Below are positions 6,672 to 11,645 of a stretch of 11,645 nucleotides of DNA, piece by piece. Made by a program: the position numbers and the translations under genes. The stretch is from Nitrospirae bacterium CG1_02_44_142 (GTDB taxonomy: Bacteria > Nitrospirota > Thermodesulfovibrionia > Thermodesulfovibrionales > UBA1546), in contig MNVK01000072.1 of NCBI GenBank assembly GCA_001871685.1, positions 1-11,645 of the forward strand, in the 5' to 3' direction. Every line of letters starts with the position of its first letter. The first letter of the stretch is position 1. The notes beneath the pieces are model-generated. The model ran no database searches and was not told where the DNA came from. It was given only the letters and a program-made list of their open reading frames with translations.

Positions 6672-6859
6672 TATTTCAGGCCGTATCTCTTTCCGAAGTC
6701 TTTAACCGTGATGGAGCTTTCAAGGTCAATATCTTGCATCCTCTGAATAAACTCTACCCTTAACTCAGGTTCCCCCAAGAGGCTTTTTTTAATCTGTACA
6801 ATATCGTGCTGCATCTCTACAACCTTTTTATAAAGGGTCTCAACAGTAATAGTCTTCAT
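6671..6859 (-). CDS. Antitoxin of the RelE-type pair
   Basis: The 62-aa product precedes and overlaps the toxin by one base, the usual type II order. Residues 1-30 (ITVETLYKKVVEMQHDIVQI) look like a helical dimerisation segment of the kind seen in small antitoxins whose N-terminus reads x-T-V-E-T-L-Y. The C-terminal part (FIQRMQDIDLESSITVKDFG) is probably the toxin-wrapping segment. No classic ribbon-helix-helix or HTH is obvious, yet a perfect palindrome sits on the promoter, so it may still bind DNA alone or with the toxin. AAAGGAGG lies at optimal distance before the ATG at 6859, implying strong translation of antitoxin relative to the GTG-started toxin. Confidence 0.75.
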   Translation of the reverse strand: MKTITVETLYKKVVEMQHDIVQIKKSLLGEPELRVEFIQRMQDIDLESSITVKDFGKRYGLK

Positions 6860-6881
6860 TTATTAACCTCCTTTAGATAAT

Positions 6882-6920
6882 TGTCTATTTTATCATAGAC
6901 AGAGGAAAGATGGGGATAAA
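6882..6920 (-). promoter_or_regulatory. Toxin-antitoxin promoter with 7-bp palindromic operator
   Basis: TGTCTAT (6882-6888) and ATAGACA (6895-6901) form a perfect inverted repeat around a 6-bp spacer. On the minus strand the -10 candidate TATGAT (6897-6892) lies inside the palindrome, with a weak TTTATC -35 at 6920-6915, 17 bp away. Transcription would start close to 6885 and the strong Shine-Dalgarno of the antitoxin follows. Binding here would block the promoter, as in autoregulated type II systems. Confidence 0.55.
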
Positions 6921-7060
6921 GAAAATTATCTGCTTATTGCCCTGACGACTTTTAAGACAAGGCTGAGGGCGGATTCGTTGGCGAATTTTGAGAAGGTTGC
7001 GGGCTTCTTTAAGTTCTTTCTGGTTAGCATCCTATTTTGTCATGCTTGATAATAAAATGT

Positions 7061-8533
7061 TTAACCGCTTCTCTCGACAAACGCATCCTTGAGGAGTTTA
7101 CTCTGCCTTTCGAATGCCTGTCTCGGATTTCTCGGATCTTTCATGAGAGCTATTTCTTGTGTGATAAGGCGAGCTAAATTTAATGTATGCGTATCAACTC
7201 TGGCAGATTCTCTTTTATAAAGTGGGTGGTCTCTGTTTATGTAGATTGTTGTTTCTTCCGAGAAAACTTCTGGCCCGTCTTCGCCAAAGCTGTCCACAAC
7301 GCATGAAACGCCTGTCTCGCCAAATTTTATTTTCTTTATGATTGCATTGGGCGTAAGCCTTTTTACTTTTGGCTTTTTCTTTCGCTTCTTCTCTGGTATT
7401 TTTGTTTTTTTTTCTGTTTTAACTTCTTCCTCTTTTATCCCTTCTTCTTTCTTTGTCACGTCAGCGGCGCTGCCCATGCCCTTTGTCTCATCGCCAATCG
7501 GAAGCGCTCCGAATGGTGATAAATCAGGATTTGCTGCGAGCGCTTTGTATATTCTTTGAAGCGCTTCTTTGAGGGCGCGGCTGACCTTTCTACTTTCCTT
7601 TTTCGTAGTCAATTTTTGAAGAGATATTTTTACACCCTCCATTATCTTTTGCATAACCTTTAAAAACTCTTGATATTCAGGAGAGTCCTTTATAAATCCA
7701 GTCCTGTCACTTGTTATTGAGAGAAAGTCCGCATTAACCTCTCCTCTGACCCTTGCCATCGCCTTTCCCCACGTCTCCATGCCGAAGAGTTCTCTTCTTA
7801 CTGTTACCTGTTTGACTTTTATCTCAATGCCCAGATTTTCTGCTGCGGACGCCGTCTCAGAAACGATTATTATTTCGCCGCTTACAGGACCGTACGCTGT
7901 CCCCTCAAGAAATGGTATTTTGTGTCCTGAAAGGCTGCGGGGAGTTACGGTGTGATTGTTAATTCTTACCCTGAAATGAGGCGCCTTAATCGGCGTGCCT
8001 TCTATTATCTTTTGCTCTATGTTATTTGGTTCAAACCTTCTGTCTAAGCCTGTTAATAGAACGGTTATACCGTTATATTTTCTGAAGTCGGGAGGCAATA
8101 TCTCCAGCGGAAGTTGCCATACATCGCCTGTCTTTTCCCACTGCTCCTTATCAAAGATTACCCTTCCTGCAAAGTCGTCTCTCTTTGTAATGACCTCAAA
8201 CCTTTTGCAAGCTGAAAGACTTGCGAATTTGCCTATACCGAACTGACCGATCCTGTCTCTGTTATATATTGGAGATTTTGGGGAATAAAGTTTTTGCTGT
8301 GAGCCTATATTAAAATACTGCCTGAGACCTTCCCTGTCCATGCCGCTGCCATTGTCTCTTATCTCAATTGTGTCTTCTGAAACGATAATCTCTACCAGAG
8401 TTGCATCGGCATCATAGGCGTTGTTAACAAGCTCTCTTATGAACTCTATACTCTCAGTATAAAGCCTCTCGCCAATTGTGATTATGTGGCTCTTGTCAAT
8501 TGTTACGGGTATGAATTCATGGGATGATTGCAT
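7061..8533 (-). CDS. GHKL ATPase, MORC/Hsp90-like
   Basis: The 490-aa protein has a clear GHKL nucleotide-binding fold. The N-box is E34-L-V-N-N38-A-Y-D41-A-D43, the G1 box is D60-N-G-S-G-M65, the G2 box is G96-Q-F-G-I-G-K-F-A-S105, and the G3-like stretch is NGITVLL (154-160). E34 is placed to activate water for ATP hydrolysis. Residues about 165-300 look like an S5-type transducer domain, including SITSDRTGF (272-280). A Lys/Glu/Pro-rich low-complexity linker (361-395) leads to a distinct C-terminal domain (396-490). There is no histidine-kinase H-box and no MutL endonuclease motif. Architecture resembles bacterial MORC/paraMORC and Hsp90-like proteins, some of which occur near restriction or defence genes, but none lie here. 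The ATG at 8533 has AAGGGA upstream and lies 17 bp inside the preceding dehydrogenase gene, so the two are co-transcribed. The function is unknown. Confidence 0.85.
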   Translation of the reverse strand: MQSSHEFIPVTIDKSHIITIGERLYTESIEFIRELVNNAYDADATLVEIIVSEDTIEIRDNGSGMDREGLRQYFNIGSQQKLYSPKSPIYNRDRIGQFGIGKFASLSACKRFEVITKRDDFAGRVIFDKEQWEKTGDVWQLPLEILPPDFRKYNGITVLLTGLDRRFEPNNIEQKIIEGTPIKAPHFRVRINNHTVTPRSLSGHKIPFLEGTAYGPVSGEIIIVSETASAAENLGIEIKVKQVTVRRELFGMETWGKAMARVRGEVNADFLSITSDRTGFIKDSPEYQEFLKVMQKIMEGVKISLQKLTTKKESRKVSRALKEALQRIYKALAANPDLSPFGALPIGDETKGMGSAADVTKKEEGIKEEEVKTEKKTKIPEKKRKKKPKVKRLTPNAIIKKIKFGETGVSCVVDSFGEDGPEVFSEETTIYINRDHPLYKRESARVDTHTLNLARLITQEIALMKDPRNPRQAFERQSKLLKDAFVERSG

Positions 8534-9587
8534 ATTTTATCCCTTCGCCTTTCATGAGTTTCAGAAATGCCTTTTCAGTATCTTTTAACGGGTATTTACC
8601 TGTAATAAGTTTTGACACTTTTATCTTCCTGCTTTTGAGCAGACTGTATGCCTGCCTGACATCAGCAGGCGTGAAGTGAAATACTCCCTTTAATGTTATC
8701 TCATCATAGTGAAGCCTGCTCGTATCATAAGTCGCTGTTGTGCCTGTTTTGCATCCTCCGAATAAAATAACTGTTCCGCCCCTTCTGACATAATATACCG
8801 CTGACTGCCATACTGCAGGCTGGCCTGTGCACTCAAATACATAGTCAACGCCCATTCCATCTGTAAACTTATCTACCGTCTTTTTTATTTCTTCGGAAAA
8901 TTCCCCCAGCCCCCCTTTGCTAAAGGGAGGTGAGGGAGGATTCTTTTCCGGGGTAATTGTTAGAGAGGCGCCGAGTTTTTTTGCAAGTGCAAGGCGCCTT
9001 TTCTCAAAGCCTGAAATTATCACGTCCGCGCCTTTATTTTTCAGTAAAAGAAGATGAAGAAGTCCGATAGGGCCTGCTCCTATTATCAATACCCGGTCAC
9101 CTTTTTTTATATTTAAACCCCGCATTCCATGTATTACGCATGACAGCGGCTCAAGAAATGCAGCCTCTTCAAATGCCAAATTTTTAGGTTTGCGAAATAC
9201 ATTCTGTTTCACAATATGCTCCGGAAGCAGGATATATTCTGCGAAGGCTCCGAGGATTTTTGTATCCATTATTTTTTCGCAAAGATTGTAGAGCCCTTTT
9301 TTACAGTATCCGCACTTAAGGCAGGGAGCGCTGTGGACTGCCATTATCTCATCGCCTTTCCTGAATTTTCTTACTCCTTTGCCTGCTGCCGCAATTATTC
9401 CTGAGAATTCATGTCCGAATACTCCGGGCATTGGAATTATATGGTGGCCTCTGCTGAAAGCCTTAAGGTCTGTTCCGCAGGTAAGCGCCGCCTTGATTTT
9501 TACAAGGATTTCTCCGCGAGAGGGTTCCGGAACTTTCAACTCGCGAAGTTCTATTTTGCGGGGGCTTACGAGGATATTGGCTTTCAA
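8517..9587 (-). CDS. Zinc-dependent dehydrogenase, MDR family, with palindromic-repeat insertion
   Basis: The 356-aa product is a threonine/sorbitol-dehydrogenase-like enzyme. Catalytic-zinc residues are C37 (CGTD), H59-E60 and E146. Structural-zinc cysteines are C89, C92, C95 and C103. The Rossmann glycines are G170-A-G-P-I-G175. At the position of D192 in the paralogue at 5350-6375 it has G193, followed by FEKRR, so NADP may be preferred over NAD (inference). Residues 216-230 (NPPSPPFSKGGLGEF) interrupt an otherwise ordinary loop of the coenzyme domain and coincide with a G/C-rich palindrome. Translation starts at a TTG (9587) with GGAG 8 bases upstream. The TTGA overlaps the stop of the membrane-protein gene by 4 nt, and its own 3' end overlaps the GHKL ATPase by 17 nt. 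It is thus the middle gene of a tight operon. The substrate is not predictable. Confidence 0.88.
   Translation of the reverse strand: MKANILVSPRKIELRELKVPEPSRGEILVKIKAALTCGTDLKAFSRGHHIIPMPGVFGHEFSGIIAAAGKGVRKFRKGDEIMAVHSAPCLKCGYCKKGLYNLCEKIMDTKILGAFAEYILLPEHIVKQNVFRKPKNLAFEEAAFLEPLSCVIHGMRGLNIKKGDRVLIIGAGPIGLLHLLLLKNKGADVIISGFEKRRLALAKKLGASLTITPEKNPPSPPFSKGGLGEFSEEIKKTVDKFTDGMGVDYVFECTGQPAVWQSAVYYVRRGGTVILFGGCKTGTTATYDTSRLHYDEITLKGVFHFTPADVRQAYSLLKSRKIKVSKLITGKYPLKDTEKAFLKLMKGEGIKYAIIP
8898..8942. repeat. Palindromic repeat inserted in-frame in a dehydrogenase gene
   Basis: The core CCCTTT-GCT-AAAGGG (8913-8927) is flanked outward by further C-rich (8903-8912) and G-rich (8928-8939) arms that pair imperfectly. 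Together they form a hairpin of about 40 bases. The 45-bp segment is a multiple of three and encodes the peptide NPPSPPFSKGGLGEF without a stop. I recall PPF-x-KGG type peptides as the typical read-through of such dispersed C/G-rich palindromes in many bacterial genomes. The paralogous enzyme at 5350-6375 has no counterpart. Confidence 0.75.
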
Positions 9588-9838
9588 GATTTAAACTCCA
9601 GTTTTCCGCCCCAGACCTGACCCATGACTGCCGCTAACACAAATAGGGGGATATATGTCATATCAATATTAGATAGTATTCTTGCAAGCAGGACAAACGG
9701 TATTGACAGGTGTATATAAAGAAACCATTTGAATGAGAATTTTTTTGTTTTTCCCCGCAGGTAACCAAAAGGCATGTTAAGCATGAACGTGAGGAAGAAA
9801 ACGCCTATTATCAGTGCAGTTTTTGCAGCCGAATCCAT
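9584..9838 (-). CDS. Small conserved-looking integral membrane protein
   Basis: From the ATG at 9838 the product is 84 aa with three hydrophobic segments (about 7-25, 37-54 and 60-77) separated by the basic stretch RGKTKKFSFKW (28-38). By the positive-inside rule that loop should be cytoplasmic. No catalytic motif or named domain is recognised. Conspicuous residues are MPFGYLRGK (22-30) after the first segment and a C-terminal GQVWGGKLEFKS. An upstream TTG at 9907 would add 23 hydrophobic residues, but it lies within a repetitive stretch without a Shine-Dalgarno, so it is not preferred. Its stop overlaps the TTG start of the dehydrogenase by 4 nt, so it is the first gene of the membrane protein/dehydrogenase/GHKL ATPase operon. 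Confidence 0.7.
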   Translation of the reverse strand: MDSAAKTALIIGVFFLTFMLNMPFGYLRGKTKKFSFKWFLYIHLSIPFVLLARILSNIDMTYIPLFVLAAVMGQVWGGKLEFKS

Positions 9839-9843
9839 GATGA

Positions 9844-9873
9844 AGAATAACCAAAAAAAATGTGTAAAGTCAA
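9844..9873 (-). promoter_or_regulatory. Promoter candidate for the membrane protein/dehydrogenase/ATPase operon
   Basis: On the minus strand TTGACT (9873-9868) is followed after 18 bp by TATTCT (9849-9844). The ATG at 9838 is only 5 nt beyond, leaving no room for a leader or Shine-Dalgarno. It is the only reasonable sigma70-like site seen in the gap shared with hemL. Confidence 0.35.
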
Positions 9874-9880
9874 TTAAGAG

Positions 9881-9951
9881 CAGTAGAGCAGAAGTGCAGT
9901 AGAACAATAGGGAAAATTGACAGCTGCGCTATTGCGCTGCTGGGCTATTGC
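9881..9951. repeat. Paired short direct repeats with 16-bp spacing
   Basis: CAGTAGA occurs at 9881-9887 and 9897-9903, and GCTATTGC at 9928-9935 and 9944-9951. Both pairs repeat at a 16-bp distance. CAATAG (9905-9910) is also the inverse of CTATTG (9929-9934). The block fills most of the 150-bp divergent gap between the small membrane protein and hemL. It may be an old minisatellite or a regulatory array. Confidence 0.4.
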
Positions 9952-9988
9952 ACTATAGGCATACGAGTTTGACATATAAAATATCTTC

Positions 9989-11302
9989 ATGATAGACTTT
10001 GAGCACTTTCAGAAGATGAAAACCTATCGGAAATCTAAGAGATATTTTAATCAGGCGAAGGCTGTGATGCCGGGAGGCGTGAACAGTCCTGTCAGGGCGT
10101 TTAAGGCTGTAGGCGGAAATCCCATCTTCATAGCAAGGGCAAAAGGCTCAAAGATATATGATGTTGACGGCAATTCTTATATTGATTATGTGCTTTCCTG
10201 GGGGCCTCTCATACTCGGGCATGCACACCCGAAAGTAGTTAAGGCGCTGAAATCAGCGATAGAAAGAGGAACGAGCTATGGCGCTCCAACCCTTCTTGAG
10301 ATTGAACTCGCAAACCTTGTTATTAAGGCATATCCGTCAATGGATAAGGTTAGGATGGTGAATTCAGGGACAGAGGCAGCGATGAGCGCAATAAGGGTTG
10401 CGAGGGGATTTACAAAGAGGGATAAGATTATAAAATTTGAGGGCTGTTATCACGGCCATGCAGACGGCCTGCTTGTTAAGGCGGGTTCAGGCGCAATGAC
10501 CTTCGGAGTCCCGGACAGCCCCGGAGTTCCTAAATCCTATGCTCAGAATACGATAACTCTTCCGTTTAATGATCCAAACGCATTGAGGAGGGTGATTGAC
10601 AGAGAATGGAAATCAGCAGCCTGCGTGATAGTTGAACCTGTTGTGGGAAATATCGGATGCGTTCTTCCGCGCCCGGGATTCCTTGAGGCGCTGAGAGAGC
10701 TAACAAAAAAATACGGCATCGTCCTGATATTTGATGAGGTTATGACAGGCTTTAGGGTTGCGTATGGAGGCGCTCAGGAATATTTTAAGATAAAGCCGGA
10801 CATGACGTGTCTCGGCAAGGTAATAGGCGGCGGTCTTCCAGTCGGCGCATACGGAGGCAAAAAAGAGATTATGTCAATGGTGTCGCCGGAGGGTCCTGTT
10901 TATCAGGCAGGCACGCTTTCAGGGAATCCGCTTGCCATGACAGCAGGAATAGAAACCCTCAAGATTCTGTCAGGCAAAGGGACCTATAAAAAACTTGAAA
11001 AGTTCTGTGCAATGCTTGAAGAGGGGCTGGTTGATGCGGCAAGGAAGGCTGGCGTAAAAACCAGATTTTACAGGGCTGGCTCTATGTTCTGCACATATTT
11101 CACTGACAAAGATATTTTTGATTACACCAGCGCCAAGACATCCGATACCGCAAAGTTTGCAAGATTCTTTACGGGGATGCTTAAAAGAGGAGTTAATATT
11201 GCTCCTTCGCAGTTTGAAGCAGGGTTTATGTCGCTTGCACACTCTGAAAAAGATATAGAGAAAACAGTAAAGGCAGCTTACGAGTCTTTAAGGGAAAGTT
11301 AA
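9989..11302 (+). CDS. hemL: Glutamate-1-semialdehyde 2,1-aminomutase
   Basis: The 437-aa enzyme converts glutamate-1-semialdehyde to 5-aminolevulinate, the committed precursor of heme and other tetrapyrroles in the C5 pathway, in the cytoplasm. It is a class III PLP aminotransferase. MPGGVNSPVRAF (27-38) is the family N-terminal hallmark. VNSGTEAAMSAIRVARG (124-140) and GCYHGHADGLL (152-162) are typical of the family. FDEVMTGFR (248-256) carries the PLP-contacting D249, and LGKVIGGGLPVGAYGG (275-290) carries the Schiff-base K277. Length is normal. The ATG at 9989 has no Shine-Dalgarno; a TATAAA (9975-9980) ends 8 nt before it, which suggests a leaderless start, while the ATG at 10016 is an alternative. 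atpZ follows after 44 nt, and placement of hemL just before ATP-synthase genes is known in some Desulfobacterota. Confidence 0.97.
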   Translation: MIDFEHFQKMKTYRKSKRYFNQAKAVMPGGVNSPVRAFKAVGGNPIFIARAKGSKIYDVDGNSYIDYVLSWGPLILGHAHPKVVKALKSAIERGTSYGAPTLLEIELANLVIKAYPSMDKVRMVNSGTEAAMSAIRVARGFTKRDKIIKFEGCYHGHADGLLVKAGSGAMTFGVPDSPGVPKSYAQNTITLPFNDPNALRRVIDREWKSAACVIVEPVVGNIGCVLPRPGFLEALRELTKKYGIVLIFDEVMTGFRVAYGGAQEYFKIKPDMTCLGKVIGGGLPVGAYGGKKEIMSMVSPEGPVYQAGTLSGNPLAMTAGIETLKILSGKGTYKKLEKFCAMLEEGLVDAARKAGVKTRFYRAGSMFCTYFTDKDIFDYTSAKTSDTAKFARFFTGMLKRGVNIAPSQFEAGFMSLAHSEKDIEKTVKAAYESLRES

Positions 11303-11346
11303 CTAATAAGGACGGATTTAAAACTCTTAACTTTCTTTTAACTTTT

Positions 11347-11586
11347 ATGGCAGATAAACCATTATTCAGGCAGCTTCTTGAGGCAAGCACAATAGGGCTT
11401 AACCTTGTGCTTGCAACATTTGTCGGACTTGCTATGGGATACGGACTTGATAAGCTCTTCAATACTTCTCCGTGGTTTACTATAATCTTCTTGATGCTCG
11501 GGATAATTGCAGGTTTTCTTGAACTCATAAGAATGGCGAGGAAGACATACGATGGGGATGACGGAAATAATAAAAAAGATATATAA
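11347..11586 (+). CDS. atpZ: AtpZ/AtpI-family F0F1 ATP synthase accessory protein
   Basis: The 79-aa protein has two membrane segments (about 15-33 and 43-61) with the family pattern G27-L-A-M-G-Y-G-L-D35 at the end of the first and SPWFTIIFLMLGIIAGF (41-57) in the second. A charged tail (62-79) follows. AtpZ proteins sit at the start of atp operons and have been linked, together with AtpI, to ATP-synthase assembly and Mg2+/Ca2+ handling. It is encoded 44 nt after hemL on the same strand and overlaps the next frame by about 35 nt, so the three genes are probably co-transcribed. No clear Shine-Dalgarno precedes the ATG. The size is as expected for the family. Confidence 0.88.
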   Translation: MADKPLFRQLLEASTIGLNLVLATFVGLAMGYGLDKLFNTSPWFTIIFLMLGIIAGFLELIRMARKTYDGDDGNNKKDI

Positions 11587-11645
11587 GCAGTCGGCTTTTA
11601 CGCTGGTTCCTCTTGCAATAATCTCGCCTGTAATTTTTCCTCTTG
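11552..11645 (+). CDS. Probable ATP synthase subunit I (AtpI), 5' part only
   Basis: A frame in the +1 register relative to atpZ starts at the ATG 11552 (or the ATG at 11558) and stays open to the window edge. It reads M(G)MTEIIKKIYKQSAFTLVP then a hydrophobic stretch with LAIISPVIFPL. A short basic cytoplasmic N-terminus before a first membrane helix is what subunit I genes downstream of atpZ show. AGGA lies about 9 bases before 11552. Only about 31 codons are visible, so the assignment rests mainly on position. Confidence 0.55.
   Translation, partial: MGMTEIIKKIYKQSAFTLVPLAIISPVIFPL

Noticed and set aside
6926..7030. 34-codon minus-strand frame (MLTRKNLKKPATFSKFANES...) after the GHKL ATPase gene
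   Set aside because: It has no properly spaced Shine-Dalgarno and no recognisable family. It could be a small gene or gene remnant in the 200-bp gap 6860-7060, but evidence is too weak to list.
7061..8533. GHKL protein as a sensor histidine kinase or MutL
   Set aside because: There is no H-box or sensor domain for a kinase. The MutL endonuclease motif is absent and the C-terminal domain differs.
4898..9838. Dedicated anti-phage defence island
   Set aside because: Apart from a toxin-antitoxin pair and a GHKL ATPase, no nuclease, helicase, methylase, reverse transcriptase or mobile-element gene is visible, so the claim would go beyond the evidence.
9839..9907. Upstream extension of the small membrane protein to a TTG at 9907
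   Set aside because: It would read through the short repeats before hemL, has no Shine-Dalgarno, and the 84-aa version already has three complete membrane segments.
9969..9974. Perfect TTGACA just before hemL as a -35 box
   Set aside because: The ATG lies 15 nt downstream, so any matching -10 would fall inside the coding region. It could only work with the later ATG at 10016, and no good -10 is at the right distance.

Overview
The window looks like ordinary chromosome from an anaerobic or microaerobic bacterium, most probably Nitrospirota (Thermodesulfovibrionia-like) or a Desulfobacterota relative. This is inferred from moderate GC, the C5-pathway hemL placed directly before the ATP-synthase accessory genes atpZ/atpI, a YwbE-type small protein, and decayed REP-like intergenic repeats. 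No rRNA, tRNA, CRISPR array, integrase or intact transposase was seen.

Layout. (1) 1-848: a cupin protein (minus) and the 64-aa YwbE protein (plus) diverge from a 65-bp gap; a possible gene start runs off the left edge. (2) 849-966: a short convergent intergenic stretch with an octamer tandem repeat and a hairpin. (3) 967-3402: a large minus-strand lipoprotein with an eight-bladed PQQ-type beta-propeller, a helical segment and C-terminal ankyrin repeats. (4) 3574-4558: a divergent promoter, a small basic ORF and an MnmD-type tRNA methyltransferase; the small ORF may be the detached N-terminus of the methyltransferase. (5) 4559-4897: non-coding, with scattered direct repeats. (6) 4898-6859, all minus: a winged-helix regulator with a striking tandem-palindrome operator, a zinc-dependent dehydrogenase and a RelE-type toxin-antitoxin pair with its own palindrome. 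(7) 7061-9838, all minus: small membrane protein, second zinc-dependent dehydrogenase and MORC/Hsp90-like GHKL ATPase in one tightly overlapping operon. (8) 9989-11645, plus: hemL, atpZ and the start of a probable atpI.

How the genes fit together. hemL makes 5-aminolevulinate for heme, and atpZ/atpI start the ATP-synthase cluster, so the right end is an energy-metabolism block. The overlapping triad at 7061-9838 is the best candidate for an undescribed functional unit: its ORFs overlap by 4 and 17 nt, and a GHKL ATPase is an unexpected partner for an MDR-family dehydrogenase. That dehydrogenase also carries an in-frame palindromic repeat insertion encoding a PPSPPFSKGG-type peptide, comparable in principle to protein-coding palindromic elements. 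Several genes (ywbE, the mnmD leader ORF, hemL, the small membrane protein) have a -10-like hexamer only 5-12 nt before the ATG and no clear Shine-Dalgarno, which suggests leaderless mRNAs. relB, the lipoprotein and the winged-helix gene have ordinary Shine-Dalgarno sequences.

All assignments come from reading motifs by eye; no database search was run.
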